Positions 41,945 to 50,979 of a DNA stretch of 64,000 nucleotides are shown here, piece by piece (the first letter of the stretch is position 1; each line of letters starts with the position of its first letter). Below the pieces are notes generated by a model. It saw only the letters and a list, made by a program, of their open reading frames with translations. It was not told the DNA's origin and ran no database searches. A program made the translations under genes and the position numbers. Source of the stretch: Streptomyces diastatochromogenes (GTDB taxonomy: Bacteria > Actinomycetota > Actinomycetes > Streptomycetales > Streptomycetaceae); contig NZ_MCGQ01000013.1 of the NCBI RefSeq assembly GCF_002242805.1, positions 254,540-318,539 of the forward strand, given 5' to 3'.

Positions 41945-43330
41945 ATGGCCGCAAGGCCTCTCGTCGCGAGGCAGCCGAACGAACGGCTGCAGGCACTCAT
42001 CCAGGAAGCGGGGTGCTCGAACGCCGGGCTGGCCCGGCGGGTCAACATGTGCGGCGCCGAGCACGGTCTCGACCTGCGCTACGACAAGACGTCCGTGGCC
42101 CGCTGGCTGCGCGGTCAGCAGCCGCGGGGCCGGGCCCCGGCGATCATCGCGGAGGCGCTCGGGCGCAAGCTCGGCCGTACGGTCACGATCGACGAGATCG
42201 GAATGGCCAACGGCAAGAACCTCGCCTCGGGGGTCGGTCTCCAGTTCTCGCCGACGGTACTGGGGGCCATCGAGCAGGTCTGTGAGCTGTGGCGCAGCGA
42301 CGTGGGCCGGCGGGACTTCCTGTCCGGCTCCTCCGTCGCCGCCTCCGCGCTGGTCGAGCCCAGCCGCGACTGGCTGATCTCCGCGCCGGACGCCCAGGTG
42401 GCCCGGCAGGCGGGTCCGCGGGTGGGCCAGTCCGACGTGGCCGCCGTACGGTCCATGACCCAGGCGCTGGTCGACCTCGACCACCAGTACGGCAGCGGGC
42501 ATGTGCGCCCGGTCGTCGTGCACTACCTCAACAGCGTCGTCTCCGGGCTGCTCGCGGGGTCGTACCGGGAGGCGGTCGGCCGCGATCTCTTCGCGACCGT
42601 CGCCCGGCTGACCGAGCTGGCGGGGTACATGGCGGTCGACACCGGGCAGCCGGGTCTGGCCCAGCGGTACTACATCCAGTCGCTGCGTCTGGCGCAGGCG
42701 GCCGGGGACCGTGGCTACGGCGGTTACATCCTCGCCGCCTCCATGAGCCACCTCGCCGCGCAGCTCGGCAACCCGCGCGAGATCGCCCAGCTGGCACGGG
42801 CCGCGCAGGAAGGGGCGCGCGGGCGGGTCACCCCGCGCGCGGAGGCGATGTTCCACGCGGCCGAGGCCCGCGGACACGCCCTGCTCGGTGACGTCCGGGC
42901 CGCGCAGGACGCCTCCGGGCGGGCGATCTCGGCGATGGAAGAGGCGGACCCGGCCTCCGGGGACGACCCGGTGTGGATCGCGCACTTCGACGAGGCCTAT
43001 CTGGCCGACGAGCTGGCGCACTGCTACCGCGACCTGGGACAGGCCGAGGCGGCGGCGCGGTACGCCGAGCAGTCGCTGGCCGGACACCCCGAGACCCGGG
43101 CCCGGCGGCGCGCCATCGGCTATGTGCTGCTCGCCACGGCCCAGGTGCAGCAGCGCGAGATCGAGCAGGCCTGCAGCACCGGCACGAAGGCGGTGGAGCT
43201 GCTGGAGACGCTCCGCTCCAACCGGGGCGCCGAGTACCTGGAGGATCTGCAGCAGCGCCTGGAGCCCTTCCGGGACGAAGCGGTCGTGCGGGAGTTCGGG
43301 GCCCGTCTCGACCTCCAGCAGGCCGCCTGA
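41945..43330 (+). CDS. NsdA-like HTH/TPR transcriptional regulator
   Basis: 461 residues. N-terminal HTH-type region (NERLQALIQEAGCSNAGLARRVN...TSVARWLRGQQPRGRAPAIIAEALGRKLG), then tetratricopeptide-like helices throughout (for example LAQRYYIQSLRLAQAAG, AEAMFHAAEARGHALLGD, AHCYRDLGQAEAAARYAEQSL). The layout matches Streptomyces NsdA-type regulators that repress differentiation or antibiotic production; which paralogue this is cannot be said. ATG 41945. The preceding gap has a plausible sigma-70 promoter at 41857. Confidence 0.8.
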   Translation: MAARPLVARQPNERLQALIQEAGCSNAGLARRVNMCGAEHGLDLRYDKTSVARWLRGQQPRGRAPAIIAEALGRKLGRTVTIDEIGMANGKNLASGVGLQFSPTVLGAIEQVCELWRSDVGRRDFLSGSSVAASALVEPSRDWLISAPDAQVARQAGPRVGQSDVAAVRSMTQALVDLDHQYGSGHVRPVVVHYLNSVVSGLLAGSYREAVGRDLFATVARLTELAGYMAVDTGQPGLAQRYYIQSLRLAQAAGDRGYGGYILAASMSHLAAQLGNPREIAQLARAAQEGARGRVTPRAEAMFHAAEARGHALLGDVRAAQDASGRAISAMEEADPASGDDPVWIAHFDEAYLADELAHCYRDLGQAEAAARYAEQSLAGHPETRARRRAIGYVLLATAQVQQREIEQACSTGTKAVELLETLRSNRGAEYLEDLQQRLEPFRDEAVVREFGARLDLQQAA

Positions 43331-43531
43331 ACACCGGCCCCGCGGTTGCGTGAACGTACGGGAAACGACACCCGGATCCACGGTGGTTGCCATGTACAGC
43401 GAACCGCGGGGCTGTTTTGTTACTGCTGTCACAGGGAAGAAGATCGCGCCCTGAGCTGCGTGGCACCCGGCTCGGGAGACCCGGTAGCGTGAGCCGACGA
43501 TTCCGAAGGTCCCCCATTCGTAGGAGTCCCG

Positions 43532-45217
43532 GTGACGCAGAGTGGACAGGGCGAGGAGCCCTCGGCGCGGCCCGCGCACGAAGGCATCGTGCTGCCCTCC
43601 GACGGAGGCGAGCCCCTGCTTCCGGGCATGACGGGCACCCCCGCCCCCGCGGCCCCGGCCGGCGGGCAGGCGTGGGGCGGCGCGTGGGGCCCCGGCACGC
43701 AGCAGCCGCCGCAGCCGGACCAGGGCTGGCCGCCGGCGCCCGCCCAGCAGTGGGGCACCCCGGACCAGCAGCCCCCCGCGGGCAACGGCCCCGGCCCGCT
43801 CCCTCCGGAGGGCGCACCGGCTCCGTCGTACGGAGGTCAGGCCTACGGCCAGGCGTACGGCTCCGGCGGCCCCGACTCGGCGTACGGCTCCGGCGCCCAG
43901 GCGTCGGCGTACGACGGGGGTCAGCAGCCGCAGTACGGCGGCGCCCAGTACGGCGGCGGCCCCCTGCCCCAGGACGGCGCAGGCCAGCAGCCCGCGTACG
44001 GCGCCCCGGCCCCGTACCAGCAGCAGTACCCGGCCGCGCCCGCCCCCTCCGCGCCCCTGCCGCCCGCCGGCGCGGACGCGTACCCGGCGCAGAACGGCGT
44101 CCAGGGCACGGCCCTGCCGCCCGCCCTGCCGGAGGCCTACCCCGGGCAGGGCGCGCCCCTGCCCCCGGCGGACGAGGGCGCGACCCAGTACCTGCCGCCC
44201 GTGCCGGCGGCCCCCGTCGACGAGGGCGCCACGCAGTACATCCCGCCGGTGGCGGCCGGTGCGCTGCCGCCCGAGGCCGGTGGTGAGGAGACGCGGTACC
44301 TGGGGCGGGTGCCGCAGCAGGCCGCACCGGCCGCGCACTCCGACGCCGAGGCCACCCAGTACATCCCGCCGTTCACCGGTCAGGCGCAGGGCGGGGAGAG
44401 GCAGCCGCCCGCCGAGTTCGACAACCTCTTCCGCGGCGGGCCGGGGGGTGGGGAGAGCCCGGCCGGCGCCACGCAGCAGATGCCGCGCATCCAGCCGCAG
44501 AACGGCTACGCGCAGAACGGCTACCCGGGCCCGGCGCAGCAGTCGTACAGCCCGCCCATGGACGACGACGGCGGGCACCAGGGCGGCCGTACCCGCTCGC
44601 GGGTGCCGCTGATCGCCGCCGTCGGCGTCGGCATCATCATCGTCGGCGTGGGTGCCGGCGCGATGCTCAGCGGTGGCGGCGGGGACAAGGGCAGCGACAA
44701 CAAGACCGTCGCCGCTTCCTCCCCGACCACCCAGGACTCCCCTTCCTCGGCCGCCGCCGACCCCGCGCAGCAGCAGGCGGTCGCCCTGGACAAGCTGCTC
44801 GCCGACAGCGGCAGCAGCCGCGCCTCGGTGATCCAGGCGGTGACGAACGTCCGGCAGTGCAACAACCTCGGCCAGGCCGCCTCCGACCTGCGTGACGCGG
44901 CCAAGCAGCGCACCGACCTGGTCACCCGGCTCGGCAAGCTGTCCGTCGACAAGCTGCCGGACAACGCCGCGCTGACCGCCGCCCTCACCAAGGCCTGGCA
45001 GGCGTCCGCGGCCGCCGACAACCACTACGCGGCCTGGGCCGACCAGGCCGGCAGCGGGAAGGGCTGCAAGAAGGGCCACGCCCGCACCACCGGCCAGACC
45101 CAGGCCGGCAACCGGGAGAGCGGCACCGCCAGCCAGCAGAAGGTGAAGGCGGCCGCGCTGTGGAACACCATCGCCAAGAAGTACGGCCTGACCCAGCGCC
45201 AGCCGACCCAGCTGTGA
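43532..45217 (+). CDS. Pro/Gln/Tyr-rich membrane protein with TQY[IL]PP repeats
   Basis: 561 residues. A long disordered N-terminal half (1-350) rich in Pro, Gln, Gly and Tyr contains GATQYLPPV, GATQYIPPV, EATQYIPPF and a looser GATQQMPRI, a spaced repeat of TQY[IL]PP. One membrane helix (PLIAAVGVGIIIVGVGAGAML, about 360-380) leads to a Ser/Thr linker and a helical extracytoplasmic domain with two cysteines (QCNN... and GCKKGH). The cytoplasmic repeats could be Thr/Tyr phosphorylation sites; no kinase lies beside it. GTG 43532. No recognised family. Confidence 0.75.
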   Translation: MTQSGQGEEPSARPAHEGIVLPSDGGEPLLPGMTGTPAPAAPAGGQAWGGAWGPGTQQPPQPDQGWPPAPAQQWGTPDQQPPAGNGPGPLPPEGAPAPSYGGQAYGQAYGSGGPDSAYGSGAQASAYDGGQQPQYGGAQYGGGPLPQDGAGQQPAYGAPAPYQQQYPAAPAPSAPLPPAGADAYPAQNGVQGTALPPALPEAYPGQGAPLPPADEGATQYLPPVPAAPVDEGATQYIPPVAAGALPPEAGGEETRYLGRVPQQAAPAAHSDAEATQYIPPFTGQAQGGERQPPAEFDNLFRGGPGGGESPAGATQQMPRIQPQNGYAQNGYPGPAQQSYSPPMDDDGGHQGGRTRSRVPLIAAVGVGIIIVGVGAGAMLSGGGGDKGSDNKTVAASSPTTQDSPSSAAADPAQQQAVALDKLLADSGSSRASVIQAVTNVRQCNNLGQAASDLRDAAKQRTDLVTRLGKLSVDKLPDNAALTAALTKAWQASAAADNHYAAWADQAGSGKGCKKGHARTTGQTQAGNRESGTASQQKVKAAALWNTIAKKYGLTQRQPTQL

Positions 45218-45243
45218 GCCGGGCGGGCGCCGGGACGGCCCCC

Positions 45244-45268
45244 TGACCGGGCCCAGGGGGCCCGGTCA
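45244..45268. terminator. Bidirectional terminator
   Basis: Perfect 10-bp stem TGACCGGGCC (45244-45253) / GGCCCGGTCA (45259-45268). It overlaps the stop codon of the minus-strand binding-protein gene and closes both convergent transcripts. Confidence 0.8.
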
Positions 45269-46594
45269 GTCCAGGTCGGCGTTCTCCAGCGTGCCCGTCA
45301 TGTCGGTGATCCCGTCGAAGTCCGAGCCCGCGGTCTTCTTTGCCGCGACCAGCCGGCCGTCCTGGACGACCTGGAGGGTCACGTCGGCGTTGACGAGCCG
45401 CGGGAAGCCGACCCCGGCGAGCTTGCTCTCGTAGGGCCAGTGCAGGGTCGGGGTGAGGCCGCCCGTGGACACCTTCAGGCCGTCGTCGAGGGTGCGCCGC
45501 ACGCTGTCGGAGCTGACCTCGCCGCCGCCGATCTTCTCCAGGACGGCCTTCAGCACGGTGTAGGCGATCCAGGTGGTCTGCACTCCGGCGTCCGCGGGGT
45601 CGATGCGGTTGTCGCCGAAGGCCTCCTCGTTGATCACCTTCTTCATCAGGTCCCAGCGCGCGTCGGAGGCCGGCGGGTACCAGCCGGTGATGTACGACCC
45701 CTCGTACGGCCCCGACGCCCCGCCCGTCGCGTTGATCACCGTCTGGTCGACGCTGCCCAGCACGGTCGCCGTGCGCACGGCGGGGTAGCCGTCGCGGGCC
45801 CGCCGGAAGGAGTCCATGAAGGTGTCGGTGCGGTCCCCGAGCGCGGGCACCACGCACCCCTTCCTGGTGGTGTCCCTGGTCGCGTACTTCAGCGCCTGGT
45901 CCGCCTGGCCGTCGTACTCGGTGGCGTTCTCGGCGGCGAGCTGGTCGCCGGCCGCGGCGTGCCCGCCCGCCTTCAGGCCCGAGTCGAGCAGCGCGGGCAG
46001 CTGGTCCCCGGCGATGCTGTCGGGGCGGACCAGGGAGACCGGGCCGCAGGTGGCGGCGAGCGCCCTGCCGAGGCCGGCCAGGAGGGCCGGCTGGCCCCCG
46101 TTGACCGGGTACACCATGGGGCCGGTGAACTCATCGCTGGTGACGCCGTAGCCGCCGATGTAGGGGATGCCGGCGCTCTCCAGCGGGGCGAGGAACGAGT
46201 CGCCGAACTGGCTGTAGGAGCCGACCACCGCGACCACGTCCTCGGCGGCCGCGCGCCGGGCGCACTTCGCCGCGCCCACGCTGTCGTTGTGGTCGTTGCA
46301 GGTCAGGACTTCGAGCTTGCGGCCGTTGATGCCGCCGCGGGAGTTGATCCACTCGCCGTAGGCGTGGGCCATCGCGGGCATGCCGGGCTTGTTGGTGGCG
46401 TCCGTCTTCTGGGGCGCCCAGGTCATGACCTTGATCGGGTCATCCCCGGAGCCCCCCGTGGCACCGGGGATGACCCCGCATCCGGCGGTGAGCGACGCAC
46501 ACGCGGCCAGTGCCCCCGCGGACAGCGCGGTGGCTCTGACGGGCCGGGAGAGGAGGGGAAGGAAGGTGCTACGGATGCGTCGCCTGCCGGTCAT
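45266..46594 (-). CDS. Branched-chain amino acid-type ABC substrate-binding lipoprotein
   Basis: 442 residues. N-terminal signal with lipobox LTAGC before GVIPG, so a diacylated lipoprotein on the outer face of the membrane. The body is a LivK/type-I periplasmic-binding fold: DPIKVMTWAPQKT, AHAYGEWINSRGGINGRKLEVLTCNDHND, VVAVVGSYSQFGDSFLAPLESAGIPYIGG, VINATGGASGPYEGSYITGWYP. No permease or ATPase is adjacent, so it may be an orphan receptor. ATG 46594 chosen; GTG 46600 is possible. Confidence 0.88.
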   Translation of the reverse strand: MTGRRRIRSTFLPLLSRPVRATALSAGALAACASLTAGCGVIPGATGGSGDDPIKVMTWAPQKTDATNKPGMPAMAHAYGEWINSRGGINGRKLEVLTCNDHNDSVGAAKCARRAAAEDVVAVVGSYSQFGDSFLAPLESAGIPYIGGYGVTSDEFTGPMVYPVNGGQPALLAGLGRALAATCGPVSLVRPDSIAGDQLPALLDSGLKAGGHAAAGDQLAAENATEYDGQADQALKYATRDTTRKGCVVPALGDRTDTFMDSFRRARDGYPAVRTATVLGSVDQTVINATGGASGPYEGSYITGWYPPASDARWDLMKKVINEEAFGDNRIDPADAGVQTTWIAYTVLKAVLEKIGGGEVSSDSVRRTLDDGLKVSTGGLTPTLHWPYESKLAGVGFPRLVNADVTLQVVQDGRLVAAKKTAGSDFDGITDMTGTLENADLD

Positions 46595-46711
46595 GGACAC
46601 GCACGATTCCCTCACACGACTAACCGTGGAGTGACCCTCGGTCAACGAAAGGTGACAGCGAGGTGAATTACAGGGGCCGGTGAGACTCCTGTGGCGAGGA
46701 ACGTACGATCG

Positions 46712-47212
46712 ATGACCGTGCAAGGTTCGGAGAACTCTTCCCGTCGCGGCCGTCGCTCCTCCACCATGGGCGGCATGCCACTGAACGACATGCCGTGGTG
46801 GCGCTGGCGCAGCAATGTGCGCTCCGCGCTGCACATGCTTTCCGACCCGGGGTTCCAACGCGACGTCTGGCTGGCCGGCGTCGACGGGTACGGCGACGTC
46901 ACCGACGCGGTGTACCGCCTGGTCGAGGACACCTGGCTGGACAACTGGTCCGCGGAGAAGTACGTCGGCACGATATTCCGGGACTCGCAGGAGGCGGCGC
47001 TCGTCGACACCGCCGTACTGCGGGTGCTGCGGATCATGCACCAGGTCGGCCCGGACGCGCAGGTCTCCGCCTACCTCGACCACCACGGGTGGCCGGAGGC
47101 GGTGCGGGCGGCCCGGGACGCGCACATACGCCTCGCGACGAGTGACGGCGACGATCCCGACGCCCCGCCGCGGACCCTGGAGGTCCTGCGGATCATGACG
47201 CGCGTCGCGTAG
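46712..47212 (+). CDS. SCO4402 family protein
   Basis: 166 residues. Basic lead (SSRRGRRSSTMGGMPLNDMPWWRWRSNVRSALHML), then a helical body (VWLAGVDGYGDVTDAVYRLVEDTWLDNW; LRVLRIMHQVGPDAQVSAYLDHHGWPEAVRAARDAHIRL). I recognise the conserved actinobacterial SCO4402 family by the MPLNDMPWWRWRSNVR segment; function unknown. ATG 46712 fits the family N-terminus. Confidence 0.8.
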   Translation: MTVQGSENSSRRGRRSSTMGGMPLNDMPWWRWRSNVRSALHMLSDPGFQRDVWLAGVDGYGDVTDAVYRLVEDTWLDNWSAEKYVGTIFRDSQEAALVDTAVLRVLRIMHQVGPDAQVSAYLDHHGWPEAVRAARDAHIRLATSDGDDPDAPPRTLEVLRIMTRVA

Positions 47213-47336
47213 GCAGGGGGTCGCGCAGGCAGGGGCGGCCTTCCCGGGGCGGCACCCGGTGCCGTGGGCCGTCCGGCCCGTCCCGGCCTGCGGGACGATT
47301 GCCCACGGCGCGTGGCCGTATGGGACCCTGTGGTGC

Positions 47337-48218
47337 ATGAACGAGCAGTCCGCCCCGGCCGCCGCCCCGGCCGACCAGTACGTCCTCACGCTCTCCTGCC
47401 CGGACAAGCAGGGCATCGTGCACGCCGTGTCGAGCTATCTGTTCATGACCGGCTGCAACATCGAGGACAGCCAGCAGTTCGGCGACCACGACACGGGACT
47501 GTTCTTCATGCGCGTCCACTTCTCGGCGGACGCGCCGCTGACCGTGGACAAGCTGCGGGCGAGCTTCGCGGCGATCGGTGACACCTTCCACATGGACTGG
47601 CAGCTCAACCGGGCCGACGAGAAGATGCGCATCGTCCTGATGGTCAGCAAGTTCGGCCACTGCCTCAACGACCTGCTCTTCCGCGCCAGCATCGGCGCCC
47701 TGCCGGTGGAGATCGCGGCCGTGGTCTCCAACCACACCGATTTCAAAGAGCTGGTGGGCTCGTACAACATCCCCTTCCGTCACATCCCGGTGACGAAGGA
47801 CACCAAGGCCCAGGCCGAGGCGCAGCTGATGGAGATCGTGCGCGAGGAGCACGTCGAACTGGTCGTCCTCGCCCGCTACATGCAGGTCCTCTCGGACGAC
47901 CTGTGCAAGCAGCTCAGCGGCCGGATCATCAACATCCACCACTCCTTCCTGCCGAGCTTCAAGGGCGCCAAGCCGTACCACCAGGCGCACGCGCGGGGCG
48001 TCAAGCTGATCGGCGCCACGGCCCACTACGTGACCGCCGACCTCGACGAGGGCCCGATCATCGAGCAGGAGGTCGAGCGGGTGGGCCACGGTGTGACGCC
48101 GGACCAACTGGTCGCCATCGGGCGGGACGTGGAGTGCCAGGCGCTGGCGCGCGCGGTGAAGTGGCACGCGGAGCGCAGGATCCTGCTCAACGGGCGCCGG
48201 ACGGTGATCTTCGCCTGA
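47337..48218 (+). CDS. purU: Formyltetrahydrofolate deformylase PurU
   Basis: 293 residues. Hydrolyses 10-formyl-THF to THF and formate. N-terminal ACT domain (YVLTLSCPDKQGIVHAVSSYLF; FMRVHF) then the formyl-hydrolase fold: RIVLMVSKFGHCLNDLLFR, ISNHTDF-like SNHTDFKELV, LARYMQVLSDDLC, the catalytic NIHHSFLPSFKGAKPYHQAHARGVKLIGATAHYVT with Asn/His/Asp. ATG 47337. It supplies formate and balances folate pools; acts in the cytoplasm. Confidence 0.95.
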   Translation: MNEQSAPAAAPADQYVLTLSCPDKQGIVHAVSSYLFMTGCNIEDSQQFGDHDTGLFFMRVHFSADAPLTVDKLRASFAAIGDTFHMDWQLNRADEKMRIVLMVSKFGHCLNDLLFRASIGALPVEIAAVVSNHTDFKELVGSYNIPFRHIPVTKDTKAQAEAQLMEIVREEHVELVVLARYMQVLSDDLCKQLSGRIINIHHSFLPSFKGAKPYHQAHARGVKLIGATAHYVTADLDEGPIIEQEVERVGHGVTPDQLVAIGRDVECQALARAVKWHAERRILLNGRRTVIFA

Positions 48219-48241
48219 GCCGTGCCCCCTAGGCTGCGGAC

Positions 48242-49042
48242 ATGACCTCACAGGCGTACCTCTCCGAACTGTTCTCGCTGGACGGCCGTGTCGCCGTGGT
48301 CACCGGCGGCAGCTCCGGCATCGGCCGGGCCATCAGCGGGGCACTGGCGCGGGCCGGGGCGAGCGTGGTGGTCGTGGCGCGCAAGGAGGCGCAACTGGCC
48401 GCCACGGTCGACGAGCTGACCGCCGACGGCTGCCGGGCCGCCTGGGTCAGCGCGGACCTGGGCACGCGTGAGGGGGTGCGCGCGGCGGCCGAGGAGGCGG
48501 CCGGGAGGTTCGGGGAGCCCGACATCCTCGTCAACTGCGCCGGGATCAACCTGCGGCCGCCGATGGGGGAGCTGGGCGAGGAGGTGTGGGACACCACCAT
48601 GGCCGTGAACCTGGAGGCGCCCTACCTGCTGGGGCAGCGGTTCGGGCCCGGCATGGCCGAGCGGGGCTACGGCCGCATCATCCACATCACCTCCCAGCAG
48701 GCCCACCGGGCCTTCGTGCAGAGCGGTGCGTACGGCGTCTCCAAGGGGGCGCTGGAGTCCCTGGCCCGCTCCCAGGCCGAGGCGTGGTCACCGTACGGCG
48801 TCACCGCCAACACCCTCGTCCCGGGGTTCGTGATGACCCCCCTGAACGCGCGGCTGTCGTCCGACCCCGAGAGGGTGTCGGCGCTGGCCGCCCCCTCGAT
48901 CTCCAGCCGCAGGCTGCGCCCCGGCGCCCCCGCGGGAACGAGATGCGGGGCCTGCCCGGGCGCGGACAGCCCCGCCCGGCGCCGCTCGGCCAGCGCGACC
49001 GGCAGCATCCGCGCCGCGAGGTCGATCATCTTGTTCAGGTGA
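48242..49042 (+). CDS. SDR oxidoreductase, C-terminus lost and replaced
   Basis: The first ~217 residues are a normal SDR: TGGSSGIGRAI (NAD site), NCAG, catalytic Ser151, Tyr164 and Lys168 (YGVSK), and LVPGFVMTPLNARL. After PERVSALAA at about 48890 the expected last ~40 residues (R..PEDFA..FLAS..ASYITGQ...DGG) are missing. The frame instead continues for 50 codons as a shadow of the convergent zinc-finger gene. The catalytic core survives, but the C-terminal part needed for folding and tetramer contacts is gone, so this is likely a broken gene. See the matching truncation of the gene at 48667-50067. Confidence 0.75.
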   Translation: MTSQAYLSELFSLDGRVAVVTGGSSGIGRAISGALARAGASVVVVARKEAQLAATVDELTADGCRAAWVSADLGTREGVRAAAEEAAGRFGEPDILVNCAGINLRPPMGELGEEVWDTTMAVNLEAPYLLGQRFGPGMAERGYGRIIHITSQQAHRAFVQSGAYGVSKGALESLARSQAEAWSPYGVTANTLVPGFVMTPLNARLSSDPERVSALAAPSISSRRLRPGAPAGTRCGACPGADSPARRRSASATGSIRAARSIILFR

Positions 49043-50067
49043 CGCGGTGCGGGCGGCTCGTACGGGTAGTCCACCGCCTCCGCGATGTCCTCCGCGTGCA
49101 CCCAGCACTCGAAGGCGCGGTCCAACATGGCGTTGTGCAAGGGCAGCTCGAAGTCGCCGTACGGCACCGCGAGTCCGCCGGCGGTGCTGCCGGTGAAGGA
49201 CGCCGTCCGTACGATGTTGTGGCTCTGCTCCCGCCACGGCCCCCGCACGGACCGCGTCGGCGGAAAGTGGGACGCCCGCCAGAACGCCTCGGTACGCCCG
49301 GCCGGCCCCGCCGCCCCCTGCTTACCGGTCTCGCCCTTCTCGCCCTTCTCGCTCTTCTCGAAGATCTCTGCCAGCGGATCCTCCAGGCCGAGCGCCACCG
49401 CGACCAGCCCGTCCACCGACAGCAGATGCGCGATCACCCCGGCCACGGTGGTACGACGACTCGTCGCGGCGTCGCCCTCGAACCACCGCAGCCGCACCGG
49501 CGCATGCCACTCGGCGTCGCCGAAGTCCTGCAGCAGCGCGTCCAGTCGGGCGCTCTCGGCGTCGTAGGGAGCCGCCCACTCGGGCACCGGGATGCGCGGC
49601 GGCCGGCGGTCCAGGCAGCTCTCCAGGACACGGGTGCGCAGGGCGGGGTCCAGGTCGAGGCTCTCGGGCTGGTGCAGCAGACCGACCGCCTCGCGCAGCC
49701 GCAGCGCCTCGTCCGCGCAGGAGCCGCAGCTGCCGAGGTGTTCCTCCACGGCCGCCGTCTCGGCCGCCGAGCAGGCGGCCAGGGCCCAGGCGCCGAGGAG
49801 CGACTTCAGGACGTCGTGCGACAGGTCGAGCGGCACGGGCGCAAGGTCCCCCAGGTCGGCGAGGTCGGGCAGCGGCAGCCCGCTGTCCTCGACGGAGGCG
49901 CGGGGGAGCGGTATGCGCGGCGACCGGTCGGGGCCGGGCCCACCGGCACCCGGCGGCCCGGAACCGGCACCGTCAGCGGGGCCCGTTCCCTGAGCGCCCT
50001 CGAAGGCGTCGTCCCTGTCGCGGCTGTCGTCCCCGTCGTGCGCCTCGAACCCGCCCGGCCCGTTCAC
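48667..50067 (-). CDS. Zinc-finger anti-sigma / MDMPI-domain protein, C-terminus lost
   Basis: About 393 native residues: acidic lead (EAHDGDDSRDRDD), a zinc-binding anti-sigma (ZAS) segment with Hx3Cx2C (HLGSCGSC, about 113-119), and an MDMPI/DinB-type N-terminal fold (WHAPVRLRWFEG...VAGVIAHLLSVDGLVAVAL). A later half follows with ASHFPPTRSVRGPWREQSHN and HNAMLDRAFECWVHAEDIAEAVDYPY. Homologues end with a ~70-residue wing; here, after LRLEIEGA, the last 73 codons are antisense SDR sequence. ATG 50067 overlaps the stop of the sigma gene, so it should be the sigma partner. Possibly a faulty anti-sigma. Confidence 0.75.
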   Translation of the reverse strand: MNGPGGFEAHDGDDSRDRDDAFEGAQGTGPADGAGSGPPGAGGPGPDRSPRIPLPRASVEDSGLPLPDLADLGDLAPVPLDLSHDVLKSLLGAWALAACSAAETAAVEEHLGSCGSCADEALRLREAVGLLHQPESLDLDPALRTRVLESCLDRRPPRIPVPEWAAPYDAESARLDALLQDFGDAEWHAPVRLRWFEGDAATSRRTTVAGVIAHLLSVDGLVAVALGLEDPLAEIFEKSEKGEKGETGKQGAAGPAGRTEAFWRASHFPPTRSVRGPWREQSHNIVRTASFTGSTAGGLAVPYGDFELPLHNAMLDRAFECWVHAEDIAEAVDYPYEPPAPRHLNKMIDLAARMLPVALAERRRAGLSAPGQAPHLVPAGAPGRSLRLEIEGAASADTLSGSDDSRAFRGVITNPGTRVLAVTPYGDHASAWERARDSSAPLETPYAPLCTKARWACWEVMWMMRP

Positions 50068-50645
50068 ACCGCACCCCCGTATCCCGGCGAGGCGCCGACG
50101 TCGTGGGCGGTGGAGAGCAGCTGCAGACCGAGGCGGAGCCGGCGGCGGGCCTCGTCCTCGGTGACGCCGAGGTCGGTGGCGGTCTGGCGGTAGTCGCGGC
50201 GCTGGAAATAAGCCAGTTCGAGTGCGGCGCGCAGCGGGGCGGGCATGGAGTGGACGATGTAGTCGGCGCGGGCGGCGACAGATGCGCGGCGCACCTTGCT
50301 CTCCAGGCTCTCCAGTTCCTCCGCGGAGCCGCTCTCGCCGCCGGTGAGCGCGGCGGTCTCGGTGGCGCGCAGCCGCTGCACGGCCAGCCGGTGGGTCACC
50401 CCGGCGACCCAGGAGCGCAGCGGGCCCTCCTTGGGGTCGTAGCTGTCGGGGTGTTCCCAGACGTGGGCGAAGACCTCGCGGGTGACGCCGTCGGCGGCCC
50501 GCTCGTCGCCGAGGACACGGTGGGCGAGGCTGTGCACGAGGGAGGCGAACCGGTCGTACAGCTCGCCGAGCGCAGCCGCCTCACCGCGCGCGAGCCGCTG
50601 CTGCATCTTGCGGTCCCAGCGGGGCGGTACGTCCTTCTGCGCCAT
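50064..50645 (-). CDS. ECF-like sigma factor
   Basis: 193 residues. Region 2 (ALGELYDRFASLVHSLAHRVLGDERAADGVTREVFAHVWEHPDSYDP), linker, and region 4 (MPAPLRAALELAYFQRRDYRQTATDLGVTEDEARRRLRLGLQLL). By synteny the S. coelicolor counterpart is SCO4409. ATG 50645; its stop overlaps the start of the zinc-finger gene, coupling sigma and anti-sigma. With the anti-sigma C-terminus lost, control may be altered. Confidence 0.88.
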   Translation of the reverse strand: MAQKDVPPRWDRKMQQRLARGEAAALGELYDRFASLVHSLAHRVLGDERAADGVTREVFAHVWEHPDSYDPKEGPLRSWVAGVTHRLAVQRLRATETAALTGGESGSAEELESLESKVRRASVAARADYIVHSMPAPLRAALELAYFQRRDYRQTATDLGVTEDEARRRLRLGLQLLSTAHDVGASPGYGGAV

Positions 50646-50979
50646 GCTGCCCCTCCCCTCGCCTCGTCCGGCCCGTCCAGCGTCTCTGCACCGTCATTCC
50701 GAATGTAGTCGGCACCCCTGACTACGCACGCCCCTTTGTGTCAATGTGCGCCCCCCGAGGCGTCGCAGGTGATAGTGCCCTCTTCACACATTCTTCACTC
50801 AAGGCGTGTCCAACTTCGATCGAACAGGATCGATAGTGACTGAAACAAGCCTCTTGATGATCGCCCGCGGTTTGTTCCCCGAAGTTTCAGGGAACCGCCG
50901 CTGGGCAGCCGCGCGGAGAGAAACGTAGGAACTGCTTCCGTTTCCGGGCGGTTCCGGGAGATCCGGCGAGCGGAGGGGC
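50646..50979. promoter_or_regulatory. Shared control region between sigma and STAS genes
   Basis: 334 bp between the divergent sigma factor and STAS genes, no gene seen. It holds the dyad TCGATC-GAACA-GGATCGA (about 50816-50834) and, near 50920-50956, blocks AGGAACTGCTTCCG and GTTTCCGGGCGGTTCC. The GGAAC-type blocks resemble ECF promoter elements and could be autoregulated; this is inference. Confidence 0.35.

Noticed and set aside
41828..45079. 1083-codon minus-strand frame over the Nsd-like and membrane-protein genes
   Set aside because: Shadow frame; the plus strand has an HTH, TPR helices and a membrane helix, this one has no motif.
45266..47416. 716-codon minus-strand frame beginning upstream of the binding lipoprotein
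   Set aside because: The signal peptide and lipobox begin at 46594; the upstream part is antisense to the SCO4402-family gene and purU.
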